The translations under genes and the position numbers were made by a program. The notes beneath the pieces were generated by a model. The model was not told where the DNA came from and did not search any database. It saw nothing but the letters and a program-made list of their open reading frames with translations. From Trinickia violacea (GTDB taxonomy: Bacteria; Pseudomonadota; Gammaproteobacteria; Burkholderiales; Burkholderiaceae), in assembly GCF_005280735.1 (NCBI RefSeq), contig NZ_CP040077.1, positions 3,906,001-3,970,000 of the forward strand: 64,000 nucleotides of DNA, in the 5' to 3' direction. Numbering within the stretch: the stretch's first letter is position 1; each line of letters begins with the position of its first letter. Below, piece by piece: positions 9,043 through 18,924 of this stretch.

Positions 9043-10539
9043 ATGGGAGACACCACGTACCGGCACGCGTTTGCCGGAAAGCCCCCCGTTGAACGAGAAC
9101 CTGCCATGCGCAATAGTTACGCGAACCTCTGGATATGGCTGTTTCTATGTCCGCTCGCGATGGACTACAAGGCGGTCGACGACAATTCGAGCCACCTCGC
9201 GCAAGTCCTCTTGACGTTGCCGACGCTCGCCGCGGGCCTGGCGCTCTGGATGATCGCGCCGCGCTTCGCAGGCAGATCGAAGCTGCGCGCGTTCGTCACC
9301 TTCTCGCTGATCTTGTGCGTGCCCGCGAGCGTGATCACGCAACTGATCCAGGGCAACGATGTCGGCAACTATCTGCGCGTGATTCTGCCGTTCGGGCTTT
9401 TCATGCTCGGCTATCTCGCCTGCTGCCGCCCTTGGCAGGACTCGCGCATCGAGCAGATCGAAAAGGCGATGTTCTGGGGGAACGTCATCTGCCTCGTCTT
9501 CACGTTCGTCTACGGGATGGCTACGGGCGGCGCGCTCGAAGAGGTGCGCTTCCGGATCGTGTCGCCGACGTTCCTCGCGCTGCAAGCCGTGCTGCTGCAT
9601 GAGTTCGTGATCGCCAAGCGCTTCACGCCGTTTACGCTCGCGCTTTTCATGGGGACCGTCCTGGTCGAGTTGCTGAGCGTCACGCGCAGTCTCTTGCTCG
9701 GCACCGCGCTCTTGTTCGCGCTCGCCACCTGGATGAGCGCGCCTTCCCCGCGCTATCTCGTGCGCGCGGCGGTGCGCGCGCTCGCCACCGGCATCGTGAT
9801 CGCCGGGATGACGCTCGCGGGCATGCAGATGTTTCCCGGCGTCGGCCAGCACTGGACGCAGCGGATTCTCTTCGCGTCGGAAGACACGAAGACCGGCAAG
9901 GACCCGACCACGATCACCCGCCTCGCCGAAATGCGGGACCAGTACGACCAGACGATGCAATCGCCGACGACCATCCTCACCGGCGTCGGCTACGGGCACA
10001 TCTATCACTACTCGCCGCAGTATCTGCCGGACCTTGCCGGCCAGTTCAGCAAGAAAGACTTCTACGCCGTCCATGACTGGGCGGCCGGCCACAACTTCTG
10101 GGTCTATCAGTTCTTCGCGGGCGGCATCCTGTTCGGCATTGCGATGCCGATCGCCGTGCTGGTCGCGCTTTACAAATGCACCGCGGCCTACCGGCGCTGG
10201 CGCGCCACCGCGCCGGCCGCCCCCTACCTGCCCGTGCTCGGGCGCGCGATCCTCGTGACCGCGGCGCTGCCGGCGACGTCGATCGGCGGCAATCCGCTCG
10301 GCCCGCGTTTTTCCGGCCTCGTGTTCGGGGTCTCGCTCGGACTGATGGTCGCGATGTATGTCCAATTGAAGCGCCTCGCGCTCACGCATCCGCACCGCGT
10401 ATCGGGCTCGGAGCGGCAGCGCCAAGCCCAGCGCCGGCGCGAACCGCATTTCGCGCCGACGCGCGACACCACCGCCGGCACGCAAGGGCGGCTCGAACGC
10501 ATCGAGCGTATCGGCGAGCGCACCGAGCCGACGATATGA
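9043..10539 (+). CDS. Wzy/O-antigen-ligase-like polysaccharide polymerase
   Basis: Inner-membrane protein of 498 residues with many hydrophobic helices (LILCVPASVITQLI, VILPFGLFMLGYLACC, FVIAKRFTPFTLALFMGTVLVELLSV) and one large periplasmic loop around residues 270-340 that contains YDQTMQSPTTILTGVGYGH and ends HDWAAGHNFWVYQFFAGG. The G-x-G-x-G-H and the later H-N-F-W are the pattern of Wzy/WaaL-type proteins, which join undecaprenyl-linked repeat units. The ~70-residue tail is basic and cytoplasmic. The start may instead be the ATG at 9106; both sites have only moderate ribosome sites. Confidence 0.75.
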   Translation: MGDTTYRHAFAGKPPVEREPAMRNSYANLWIWLFLCPLAMDYKAVDDNSSHLAQVLLTLPTLAAGLALWMIAPRFAGRSKLRAFVTFSLILCVPASVITQLIQGNDVGNYLRVILPFGLFMLGYLACCRPWQDSRIEQIEKAMFWGNVICLVFTFVYGMATGGALEEVRFRIVSPTFLALQAVLLHEFVIAKRFTPFTLALFMGTVLVELLSVTRSLLLGTALLFALATWMSAPSPRYLVRAAVRALATGIVIAGMTLAGMQMFPGVGQHWTQRILFASEDTKTGKDPTTITRLAEMRDQYDQTMQSPTTILTGVGYGHIYHYSPQYLPDLAGQFSKKDFYAVHDWAAGHNFWVYQFFAGGILFGIAMPIAVLVALYKCTAAYRRWRATAPAAPYLPVLGRAILVTAALPATSIGGNPLGPRFSGLVFGVSLGLMVAMYVQLKRLALTHPHRVSGSERQRQAQRRREPHFAPTRDTTAGTQGRLERIERIGERTEPTI

Positions 10540-10594
10540 ACGCCGCGTGCGGCACGCGTCACTCAGACGGACAACCGATACACAAGGGATGCCG

Positions 10595-11806
10595 ATGAAA
10601 ATCCTGCACTTGCTTCCGACGCTCGATCCGAAAGCCGGCGGCCCGACGGAAGGGGTGCGGCAAAGCGGCCTCGAGCTCATCGCGATGGGACATCAGGTCG
10701 AAGTGGCGTCGCTCGACGCGCCCGATGCGCCCTACGTCGCTGACTTCCCGTTGCCCGTTACCGCGCTGGGCCCCGGAAACAGCACCTACGGCTACACGCC
10801 GCGTCTCGTGCCGTGGCTGCGGGAAAACGCACCACGCTTCGACGCCGCGGTCGTCAACGGCCTCTGGCAATACCAGAGCTACGGCGCGTGGAAGGCGCTG
10901 CACGACCTCGACGTGCCCTACTACGTGTTTCCGCACGGCATGCTCGACCCGTGGTTCAAGCGCACCTATCCGCTCAAGCATCTGAAGAAATGGCTGTATT
11001 GGCCATGGGCCGAATATCGCGTGCTGCGCGATGCGCGCGCCGTGCTCTTCACGGCCGAAGAAGAACGCATTCAGGCGCGGCAATCGTTCTGGCTCTATCG
11101 CGCCAGCGAGCGTGTCGTGTCGTTCGGCACGGCATCGCCGCCCGCCGACGCCGAGCGCCTGCGCGAACGTTTCTGGGCCGCCTTTCCGGCGCTCAAGCAT
11201 CGCCGCGTGCTGCTGTTCCTCGGGCGCATTCACCCGAAGAAAGGCTGCGATCTCCTGATCCGCGCGTTCGCAAAGACCGCCTCGCTCGACGCCGGCGCGC
11301 ATCTCGTCATCGCCGGCCCCGATAGCGTCGGCTGGAGCGCCGAGCTCAAGACGCTCGCCGGCGAACTCGGCATCGCCTCGCGCATTACGTGGCCGGGCAT
11401 GCTGCAGGGCGAGTTGAAATGGGGAGCGTTCCACGCGAGCGACGCGTTCCTCTTGCCGTCGCATCAGGAGAACTTCGGCATCGCGGTCGCCGAAGCGCTC
11501 GGATGCCGGGTGCCCGTGCTGATCTCCGACAAGGTCAACATCTGGCGCGAGGTCGCCGAGGGCGGCGCCGGGCTCGTCGCGGCGGATACGGTCCAAGGCA
11601 CTGAGGAGACGCTGCGCTGCTGGTTATCGCTCGATGCTGCTGCGCGCGAGACGATGCGCGTGCAAGCCGCGGCGACGTTCAAGGCGCGGTTTACCGTTGC
11701 GGCGATGGCGCGTGATTTGATCGAGGTGCTGCAAGGTGATGTGCTCAGCGCACAGGCTGGAGATCATGCGCCGTCGCTCGGCGCTGTGTCGGCTTCCAAG
11801 TCGTGA
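10595..11806 (+). CDS. GT4-family glycosyltransferase
   Basis: Family-4 glycosyltransferase of 403 residues. The acceptor loop is MKILHLLPTLDPKAGGPTEGV, followed by WQYQSYGAWKAL and YYVFPHGMLDPWF, a pattern common in Rhizobium/Burkholderia polysaccharide transferases. The donor half shows RVLLFLGRIHPKKGCDLLI, LVIAGPDS and the EX7E motif in SHQENFGIAVAEALGCRVPVL. AAGGGA lies ~9 nt before the ATG at 10595. It follows the polymerase by 55 bp on the same strand, so the two likely form an operon. The 217-232 bp repeat begins 33 bp after its stop, so this is the last polysaccharide gene before the 20-kb block. Confidence 0.88.
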   Translation: MKILHLLPTLDPKAGGPTEGVRQSGLELIAMGHQVEVASLDAPDAPYVADFPLPVTALGPGNSTYGYTPRLVPWLRENAPRFDAAVVNGLWQYQSYGAWKALHDLDVPYYVFPHGMLDPWFKRTYPLKHLKKWLYWPWAEYRVLRDARAVLFTAEEERIQARQSFWLYRASERVVSFGTASPPADAERLRERFWAAFPALKHRRVLLFLGRIHPKKGCDLLIRAFAKTASLDAGAHLVIAGPDSVGWSAELKTLAGELGIASRITWPGMLQGELKWGAFHASDAFLLPSHQENFGIAVAEALGCRVPVLISDKVNIWREVAEGGAGLVAADTVQGTEETLRCWLSLDAAARETMRVQAAATFKARFTVAAMARDLIEVLQGDVLSAQAGDHAPSLGAVSASKS

Positions 11807-11838
11807 GGAGCAGCGCTGGTTTGTGGTTTTTGTCGCGA

Positions 11839-12070
11839 CAACTTTGAATTCGCGGCGGTCCGTATAGTCCGTCCCTCCCCGGGACCGGGGTTACTTTTGT
11901 CCTTGCCAAAAGTAACCAAAAGCGCGTCCTGGGCGGACGGCCTCGCCCGGAGGCACTCAACCCTGTTAGTGCCGGTGTTCCGAGCGCAAGCGTGGGAAAC
12001 CGTTATTGCTCGCCGTGCGTCCCGTCAGTACGCGGCACGGAAGTTCGTCCGTTCGAATCAAATCGGGGCT
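11839..12070 (+). repeat. Left 232-bp boundary repeat (inverted partner at 31916-32147)
   Basis: Reads on the plus strand the same as the minus strand of 31916-32147, same length, no gaps, roughly 90 percent identical by eye and near-identical over the first 150 bp. It starts CAACTTTGAATTCGCGG. It contains a perfect hairpin at 11890-11916 (GTTACTTTTG and CAAAAGTAAC around a 7-nt loop). A spurious open frame crosses it. The element type is not known to me; it behaves like a dispersed noncoding repeat. Confidence 0.92.
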
Positions 12071-12329
12071 GGAGGTCAGCAAAGGTCTGAAAAGGCTCGT
12101 CTTGCGACGCATGCCCCACAAAACCTAAATCCGCTCTCTTGGGCCTGGCCTTCCGTTCAGTTAGGGTTTGAGGCTCATGCCTTCCCCATCGCTCGATACC
12201 GCACATAAATAAAGAACAACAGAGATCAACTTGACTACGGTGTTGAAGACTGGGAAGCAGCGCAGAAGGCAGCTTAACGGGGTCGTTTTTTCAGATATGG
12301 CGGGTTGACTACCAAACAGGGAGGGCTTC
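12071..12329. other. Leader region between the left boundary repeat and the DUF1330 gene
   Basis: 259 bp with no gene that I can recognise. It must carry the promoter for the DUF1330 gene; no clear boxes were found. Confidence 0.4.
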
Positions 12330-12719
12330 ATGAAAACGAATAACAAAGTCGCTATCGCGCTCGTCGCCGGTGCTGCTATTGGAGGAGCGGCGATCCAAGG
12401 ACTTCATGCTCAGGCTAAGCCAATCGCCTACGTTGTTGCAGAAGTCGACGTAACAAACTCAGAGGGTTACACGAAGGAGTTTCTTCCACTCGCGACGAAA
12501 GCACTTAGCGACGGCGGGTCCGGTTTCAAGGTCGTTGCTGGAGGGAAAAACGTCACGATTGAAGGCACACCGCCCAAGGCGCGCTATGTGATCGCCAGCT
12601 ACGAAAACATGGACAAAGCCATCGCTGCCTATAATTCTCCGGCCTTCAAAGAGGCGAGAAAGATTGGCGACAAATATGCTTCCTCGTTCCGCATCATCGC
12701 CGTAGAAGCCCCGCAATAG
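12330..12719 (+). CDS. DUF1330 family protein with signal peptide
   Basis: Small exported protein of 129 residues. Residues 1-28 form a signal peptide (MKTNNKVAIALVAGAAIGGAA, cleavage near LHAQA). The mature part matches DUF1330, a dimeric ferredoxin-like alpha-beta barrel fold: YVVAEVDVTNSEGYTKEFLPLATKAL, then EGTPPKARYVIASYENMDKAIAAYNSPAFKEA. Most DUF1330 proteins lack a signal peptide, so this is a periplasmic variant. GGAGGG lies 6 nt before the ATG. A hairpin terminator follows at 12738, so it is probably a single-gene transcript. Function is unknown; the fold often occurs in small oxygenase- or stress-related proteins. Confidence 0.85.
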   Translation: MKTNNKVAIALVAGAAIGGAAIQGLHAQAKPIAYVVAEVDVTNSEGYTKEFLPLATKALSDGGSGFKVVAGGKNVTIEGTPPKARYVIASYENMDKAIAAYNSPAFKEARKIGDKYASSFRIIAVEAPQ

Positions 12720-12737
12720 TTCGCGTCAGTCGCAATG

Positions 12738-12768
12738 TAGAGGCCGTCAACTTAGGCGGCCTCTTTCA
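12738..12768 (+). terminator. Rho-independent terminator after DUF1330 gene
   Basis: GAGGCCG at 12740-12746 pairs with CGGCCTC at 12757-12763 around a 10-nt loop and is followed by a TTTC-rich tail. It is 20 bp downstream of the stop. Confidence 0.8.
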
Positions 12769-13416
12769 TTTCATTCAATCTGTACCACTACCGGTCAGGC
12801 AGATAGTTTAGTCAGACATACCCATCCAACCTAACACCCAGTCCGAACGCGGCGTGAGTGCTTGATGCTCTCTCAGCACAGAAAGGTTGCGTGAGTTAAC
12901 AACTGGACTCAGGCGCCGCATATTGGAGTGTTCCGAGTTGTCAACCCGGCGAAGAACCAGTTGATGCTCGTGTACTGGCGCTCGGCAAGGGGGTGTTACG
13001 AGTGTCCGATGCTGAGACGAGCGTGTAACCACTTCAGGTCGAGAGAGTGTGTGAAAACCCACGTCACACGTGCCGATCGAAAAACTCGACCCTTCAGATC
13101 GTGCTGTATTGGCTTGGCGGCGACTCGGGAAGGGTGAAGCGACACCCTAAGACCGAGTGGTTTCGCGTTTTCACACACCCTCGGTCGGATACGGCCGGCC
13201 GCGTCGGGCGGCAGTCGGCCAGAAGCAGACGCTAGCCTGCACTCGCACATGTACATTCGAACGTCGGCTCTGTTCCTGGCAACGGACGTGAGCGCGGCAA
13301 TCGATACTGATGTCGTTCGCTGCGGCGATAAATCGCGCCAGGACTCACTTCAATTCTGTGTCGCGCGTTCACGCTGGATAGCGTAACGCCCAGAGGTCCT
13401 CGCTCCTGCGCGGCAA
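12769..13416. other. Gene-free stretch with an inverted-repeat-bounded segment
   Basis: No gene is supported. The only structure is a ~138-bp segment (13045-13182) bounded by inverted copies of GTGTGTGAAAAC. Confidence 0.5.
13045..13182. mobile_element. Small MITE-like or solo-IS-end segment
   Basis: GAGTGTGTGAAAAC at 13045-13058 and its inverse GTTTTCACACACCCTC at 13167-13182 bound 138 bp with no coding potential. Ends of this kind are found on several IS families. A transposase relic of the IS1182 type lies at 19200-19470, so this could be a nonautonomous derivative; that link is inference. Confidence 0.45.
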
Positions 13417-16400
13417 TCACGACGAAACGACTGGATGGGCTGGCACAGCGAATTGAACGACAGCGCCGCGGGGCACGTTCGCACTTGCCCACAACCGGCC
13501 GCCGCGCGCTTCGATGATCGAACGGCAAATCGACAGCCCCATCCCCAAACCGGTAGGCTTCGTGGTGTAGAAGGGCGCGAAAACGTCCTCCGCGCCGTGC
13601 GGAGCAAAACCCGGCCCTGAATCGTGCACAGTCACGAGCACACAGTCAGAGTCGGCTTTGTCCGTACTGACGAACAACTGTCGCGAGCTATCGCTGACGC
13701 CGCTCATTGCCTCGAGCGCGTTGATGATCAGGTTAAGGAGCACCTGTTGCAGTTCGACACGGTCTCCTTCGATGAATGGCAAGCCGTCCGCGAGTTGCGG
13801 CTGTACCGAGGCGCCGCTCTTCGTGGCTTCGCCACGCGTGAGCTCGATCACCTCGCGGATCGCCTCGTTGATGTCCACCGGCTCCTTCCGCGGCGGCGCC
13901 TTCCTGACCAGATCGCGGATCCGGCCGAGCACGTCCCCCGCCCGAGCTGCGTCCTTGACAATAAGCCCGAGCACCTGCCCTACCTCGTCGACGTTGGGAG
14001 GCTGGGCGCGCAGCCACCGCAGCGCGGCATGGGCGTTGGCCACCGTTGCGGCGATTGGCTGGTTGACTTCGTGGGCGATCGAGGCCGTAAGCTGGCCCAT
14101 GGTTGCGACACGGTTCGCGTGTGCGAGTTCGGCCTGCACCTCGCGATAGCGCCGCTCGCTTTCGCGCGCTTCGGCCTCCGCGCGCTTACGCTCGCTCAGA
14201 TCGAGCACGAAAGCGACACCTTCCTTCCGGCTTGCTTCGAAAGCGGTCGCACCGAGCATGACGGGCACGCGGCTGCCGTCCTTCCTGATGTACTCCTTCT
14301 CGAAAGGCTGCGCGCGCCCCGTCGCCCCGATCTCTGCCAGGGCCCGTTCGTCGCGCTCGAGCCATTCTGGCGGCGTCAGATCCCTCCAGCCCACGCGACC
14401 CGAGAGAAGATCCTCCCGCTCGTATCCCACCATGCGAAGAAATTCGTCATTGGCCTCTAGAATGTCGCCCCCAGCATTCCAGACGACGATCCCGATGATG
14501 TTGGCGTCGACCAGGCGCCGGATCTTCCCTTCGCGCTCCGCAAGATCGCGGTACAAGCGGGCATTCTCCAGCGAAATCGCGGCCTGCGAGGCCAACAGCT
14601 TCAGCACGGCGATCCGGGCCGGACTGAACACGCGGGCAGTCAGACTGTTTTCGAGGTAGAGCGCGCCGGTGAGCTTCGCCTGATTCATCAACGGGAAGCA
14701 GAGAATTGAACGGGCGCGATGCTGACGGATATAGGGATCTGCGGCGAACGGGGACTCAGCCGCGGCATCGTCAAGAAAGACGCTCTCCCGGGTGCGCAGG
14801 ACATGATAGAGGATCGACTCTGGCAGCATCGCCGTGCTAACGGGAACATCGCGCAACTGCAACCTGGGCGCGTCGCCGGTGGTCAGCGCTTCCGCCGCGA
14901 TCCGTTCTTCGCCGTCAGCCGACAGAATCAACACGCCTCGTTCGGCGCCCGCCTGTTCGATGGCCGTACGCATGACCATCTCGATCAGCTTGTCCAGCAC
15001 GATCTCGCCCGAGGCGGCCTGCGACACCTTGATCACCGTCGCGAGATCGAGGTGTTCGACTGGCGTTGAAATCGTGGTCGTCGGCCCAGTCGCAGGCTCT
15101 TCCGCCCTCAGGTAGGGATACCTCTCCTCGAGTTGCCGCACCTTCCCATCGGCTCCCCAACGCAGATAGCCGTAGCGGGCGTCCTGCAGATACACACGCG
15201 CAATCTTCCCGAAACCGCGCGCCGCGTAAAAGCGGGACGCCAGTTCGTTGGCGAGTGCCTCACCGTGAACAAAGCCGCTTTCCCGCGCCGAGTGGATGGC
15301 CTGCTCGTAAAGCTGTTCGGCATCCACCACGCGGCCTTCGATCCGGGCAATCTCGGCACCGACCAGCGCGGCGCGGTCCGCAAAATTCTCTGGGCAGTTT
15401 TTCGCCCAGATCTGGAGTTGCTGGTAATGTGCAGCAACATCGTCCAGGTGCCGGCGCCGCTCGTCGGCCGGGGCGCACTCGTACCAGGCGGCCCGGGCCA
15501 GCGCGCCGTAAAAGTGATATTCGGCTTCCTCAATGAACGAGGATGTAGTCCAGAGCAGCCGTTGCGCCTTCGATGCGGCATCCATGGCCGCCGCGTGGTC
15601 GCCGGCAAGATAGCGCCCCTGCAATTTCCGGATCCAGTACCAGCACTCAGCTATTGCCAGGCCTGGGTTGCTGGACAGATGGGTTTCGGTGCGAAATTCA
15701 TTGAACTGCTCGTCGTCAAGGCAGCCGAACGTCGGCATCAGGCCACGGAGCATCCGGATCAGCGCGAGTTGTGTGGTGATGATGTCGATGACAAGGCCGA
15801 ACCGCGCCTTCCCGGCGTACGCAAGGCCGTGTTCGGCTTCGACTTGCACCTCAGGAAGCGACTCGCCCGCGAAAAGGAAGCCCGAGTTCAGATTGTTGCA
15901 CGCGTACGCTCCAGACGTGAGGTCTCCGATCCGGTTCGCCGCTTCAAAAGCACTGCGCAGCAGATCACGGCGAAACCGCACGTGTTTCATCCAGGGCATG
16001 ACGAAAACCGCGAAGCACTGATACGTGATCGCCTCGAACCGTCTTAGCCCACACCGTTCGACGAGTTCATAGCCGAGCTGGGCGAACCGGAATCCGGCCT
16101 GGTAGTCACCGAAACGCGGCCCGGCGATCCTGCCAAGCATGACATAGGTCAAACATGAAGCATCACAGTTGCCACGCTCGAGGCTGAGACTGACCGCCTT
16201 GCAGGTCATCAGGGTAACCAGGTTCGCATCTGTAAACAAGGCGGGCGCGAAAAGCTTGCCCAGCACCTCGACGGTCGCGAGGGAGGCCGCGTCGTCCATC
16301 ACCGGTAAATCGATGAGTTCCTCGATGGTCCGGTCCCCAAGCTGTGTCCCGATGCGCTCGTATTCCCGTCGCACCTCCTCGTCGTCCGGATGAGGTGACC

Positions 16401-18924
16401 ATTCGATGCCGACATGCCGGAGGTACGCAAGGCACACAGCGACCGCACGGTCGCTCTGATCGAGAGTCGTGCAGACATCGGGGTGCAGGCACGCGACGCT
16501 GGCGCGTTCGACCGTTGTCGTGACCCGATTCGATAGCGCCGCCAGGCGCTCGTCTGCCACCGATAACTGCCCGGTCAAAAATTCGCATTCGGCCCGGTTC
16601 AGTTCCAGCGCAAAGATCAGCTCATGCCGGCGCTCCCAGCAATCGTCGCCCAATAGTTCCGCACCGGCGACGAGATAGGTGAGCGCTGATGAGTATGCCG
16701 TCGACGCCTTGGCGCGCTGGCCAGCGAGCAGGTTGAATTCGGCCAGCCGCTCCCGTTCGCCCTCTTCGGTGATCAGCGCGGCGCCGCGATTGAGCTGACC
16801 GACGATCTCGAAGATCGCCTCCTCCCGCTTTTTCGGGGGCGTGCGCGCGGCGAGCAGTCGCCCGATCCGCAGATGGGCCGAGGTCCGCGAGGCTTCGGGG
16901 ATCAGCGAATAGGCGGCTTCATGAACACGGTCGTGACCAAACCTGTAAGAGCTCTCCCTCCGCTCGACCAGTTCCTGATGCATCGCCTCCCACAACGCCG
17001 CGTGGACCTGTGCCTCCGGAATGCCGAGAACGGTTGACAGTGTCGTGATCCCGGCGACGTTCCCGAGACAGGCGAGCTGCTCCAACGCGTGCCGCGTCCC
17101 AGCCGGCAGCCGGCTTAGCTTGCCAACCATCAGGTCCACGACGTTGTCGGTGTAACCCTTGGCATGGATGCGACCGGGATCCCAGCACCACTGCCCCGCG
17201 TCATGATCAAAGGTGAGCAGATCTTCTTCGGCAAGCGCGTGCAGAAACTGGATGACAAAGAACGGATTGCCACCCGTCTTGTCATGGACCAGTTGCGCCA
17301 GGGGCGCGATGCGCGCCGGCTCGCAGTGAAGCGCCTCCGCGATCAACTGCCTGACATGCACACAGGCGAGCGGCGCCAGCGTGATCTCATTGATCTTGAC
17401 GCCCGCGTTCCTGATGGCCTGGAGCTTGCGGGTCAGCGGATGCGTGGCATCGACCTCGTTGTCCCGGTAGGCGCCGATCAGCATCAGGTGCCGCAGGTCC
17501 GAGCCCGTCAACAGATCCCCGAGCAGGTCGAGCGTCGCGGCGTCGAGCCACTGCAGGTCGTCGAGAAAGAGCGCAAGCGGATGTTCCGCCCGGGCAAATA
17601 CACTGATGAAACGTCGGAACACGAGCATGAAACGGCGTTGCGCCAGTTTTGGCTCGAGTGCCGGGACGGGTGGCGGCTCTCCGACGATCAGCTTCAGTTC
17701 GGGGATGAGGTCCGTCATGAGCCGGGCATTGGGCTCCAGCGCCTCCAGCAAGGCGTCGCGCCAGCTCGCCAGCTCCGTGTCGGGCTTGCCGAGCAGCGGG
17801 CGCACCAGGCTCTGAAACGCCTGGACCAGCGTCGAATAGGGGATGTCGCGCTTGTACTGGTCGAACTTGCCGGACGCGAAGAGCCCCCGCGGCGGCACCA
17901 GCACTTTGTGCAGTTCATTGACGACCGAGGATTTGCCGATGCCGGAATAGCCGGAGACCAGCACCAGCTCAGGTGGGCCGCTCCCAACGATCCGATCGAA
18001 CGTGGCGACCAGGGTGTCGACCTCGCGCTCCCGCCCATACAGCTTCTCGGGTATCAGCAACCGGTCAGGCGTGTCGTGTTCGCCCAGTGGGAAGGCATCG
18101 ACCCGGTGCCGACGTTGCCAGTCGGCGAGGCAATGCTGCAGATCATGCTCAGCACCGGCGGCGGTCTGGTAGCGCTCTTCCGCCGTCTTGGCGAGCAGCT
18201 TCATGACGATGTGGGAGACTGCGGCAGGGACGGTCTCCACCAGCTCGCACGGCGGCACCGGCTTTCTGGCGATATGGCAGTGCACCCATTCCATGGGGTC
18301 AGCAGCCGTAAACGGCAACGCGCCCGTCAGCATCTGGTAGAGCGTGACACCGAACGCATAGAGGTCGCTGCGCGAATCGATCGAGCGGTTCATCCGGCCA
18401 GTCTGCTCGGGTGCCATATAAGCGAGCGTGCCGGCGATCGTCTCGGGCGGTTCGGGCGCCTGTCGCTCACGCGGCAACCGAGAGGCGAGGCCGAAGCCGG
18501 TGAGCCGGACCTGTCCGTCGGCGCAATGTACGAGGATATGCGCGGGCTTGAGATCCTTATGGACGAGGCCGCGCTGGTGAAGCTTGCCTAGCGCCGCGGC
18601 GATGCCGGCAGCGAGCGACAAAAAATCTCCCATCTCCATCGGCGCGCCGAGCAAACGCGCGAGCGGCTCACCGCCCGGGTCCTCGAGCACCAGCAGGGTC
18701 CGGCCGCCTTCGCGCACTAGTTCCAGCGGCCGCACTGCCCACGCGCCATCGAGTTCGTCCTTCAGGCCAAACGCGTGAACGAGGCGATCAAGGCTGGCGG
18801 GTAATGGATGTTCGGCGGAGGGCCGCACCAGCAGGACGTTGTGGCTGCCGCCTTTACCCGGGCGCCGCCCTCGACACAGGACGCGCTCGCCATCGTCCCA
18901 CAGGATCTGGAGGCTGTTACCCAT
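13417..18924 (-). CDS. Giant kinase-like/AAA-ATPase/GAF/PAS/sensor histidine kinase
   Basis: Multidomain cytoplasmic sensor of ~1835 residues. In order: Ser/Thr-kinase-like domain (1-290; HKDLKPAHIL ~122, APEQTGRMNRSIDSRSDLYAFGV), AAA/NACHT-like ATPase with Walker A GYSGIGKSS ~325 and Walker B LALFLDDLQWLD ~455, a long helical TPR-like region (600-1250), GAF (~1290-1430), PAS (~1450-1570), then histidine kinase with H-box IAHEVNQP (His ~1618), N-box NLIINALEAM, G1 DSGPGFAP and G2 GLGMGLSI. The kinase-like domain lacks key residues: TGFG replaces DFG, and His replaces Asn in the catalytic loop, so it may be a pseudokinase. The frame also allows GTG at 18930; I prefer ATG at 18924. No response regulator is adjacent. 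Confidence 0.92.
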   Translation of the reverse strand: MGNSLQILWDDGERVLCRGRRPGKGGSHNVLLVRPSAEHPLPASLDRLVHAFGLKDELDGAWAVRPLELVREGGRTLLVLEDPGGEPLARLLGAPMEMGDFLSLAAGIAAALGKLHQRGLVHKDLKPAHILVHCADGQVRLTGFGLASRLPRERQAPEPPETIAGTLAYMAPEQTGRMNRSIDSRSDLYAFGVTLYQMLTGALPFTAADPMEWVHCHIARKPVPPCELVETVPAAVSHIVMKLLAKTAEERYQTAAGAEHDLQHCLADWQRRHRVDAFPLGEHDTPDRLLIPEKLYGREREVDTLVATFDRIVGSGPPELVLVSGYSGIGKSSVVNELHKVLVPPRGLFASGKFDQYKRDIPYSTLVQAFQSLVRPLLGKPDTELASWRDALLEALEPNARLMTDLIPELKLIVGEPPPVPALEPKLAQRRFMLVFRRFISVFARAEHPLALFLDDLQWLDAATLDLLGDLLTGSDLRHLMLIGAYRDNEVDATHPLTRKLQAIRNAGVKINEITLAPLACVHVRQLIAEALHCEPARIAPLAQLVHDKTGGNPFFVIQFLHALAEEDLLTFDHDAGQWCWDPGRIHAKGYTDNVVDLMVGKLSRLPAGTRHALEQLACLGNVAGITTLSTVLGIPEAQVHAALWEAMHQELVERRESSYRFGHDRVHEAAYSLIPEASRTSAHLRIGRLLAARTPPKKREEAIFEIVGQLNRGAALITEEGERERLAEFNLLAGQRAKASTAYSSALTYLVAGAELLGDDCWERRHELIFALELNRAECEFLTGQLSVADERLAALSNRVTTTVERASVACLHPDVCTTLDQSDRAVAVCLAYLRHVGIEWSPHPDDEEVRREYERIGTQLGDRTIEELIDLPVMDDAASLATVEVLGKLFAPALFTDANLVTLMTCKAVSLSLERGNCDASCLTYVMLGRIAGPRFGDYQAGFRFAQLGYELVERCGLRRFEAITYQCFAVFVMPWMKHVRFRRDLLRSAFEAANRIGDLTSGAYACNNLNSGFLFAGESLPEVQVEAEHGLAYAGKARFGLVIDIITTQLALIRMLRGLMPTFGCLDDEQFNEFRTETHLSSNPGLAIAECWYWIRKLQGRYLAGDHAAAMDAASKAQRLLWTTSSFIEEAEYHFYGALARAAWYECAPADERRRHLDDVAAHYQQLQIWAKNCPENFADRAALVGAEIARIEGRVVDAEQLYEQAIHSARESGFVHGEALANELASRFYAARGFGKIARVYLQDARYGYLRWGADGKVRQLEERYPYLRAEEPATGPTTTISTPVEHLDLATVIKVSQAASGEIVLDKLIEMVMRTAIEQAGAERGVLILSADGEERIAAEALTTGDAPRLQLRDVPVSTAMLPESILYHVLRTRESVFLDDAAAESPFAADPYIRQHRARSILCFPLMNQAKLTGALYLENSLTARVFSPARIAVLKLLASQAAISLENARLYRDLAEREGKIRRLVDANIIGIVVWNAGGDILEANDEFLRMVGYEREDLLSGRVGWRDLTPPEWLERDERALAEIGATGRAQPFEKEYIRKDGSRVPVMLGATAFEASRKEGVAFVLDLSERKRAEAEARESERRYREVQAELAHANRVATMGQLTASIAHEVNQPIAATVANAHAALRWLRAQPPNVDEVGQVLGLIVKDAARAGDVLGRIRDLVRKAPPRKEPVDINEAIREVIELTRGEATKSGASVQPQLADGLPFIEGDRVELQQVLLNLIINALEAMSGVSDSSRQLFVSTDKADSDCVLVTVHDSGPGFAPHGAEDVFAPFYTTKPTGLGMGLSICRSIIEARGGRLWASANVPRGAVVQFAVPAHPVVSS

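Noticed and set aside
11897..12208. Open frame MSLPKVTKSASWADG... and its twin at 31838-32275
   Set aside because: It is the translation of the boundary repeat; no ribosome site and conserved only because the DNA repeat is conserved.
17164..18591. 475-codon plus-strand frame across the giant sensor gene
   Set aside because: Antisense to kinase and ATPase motifs; basic composition without recognisable domain.
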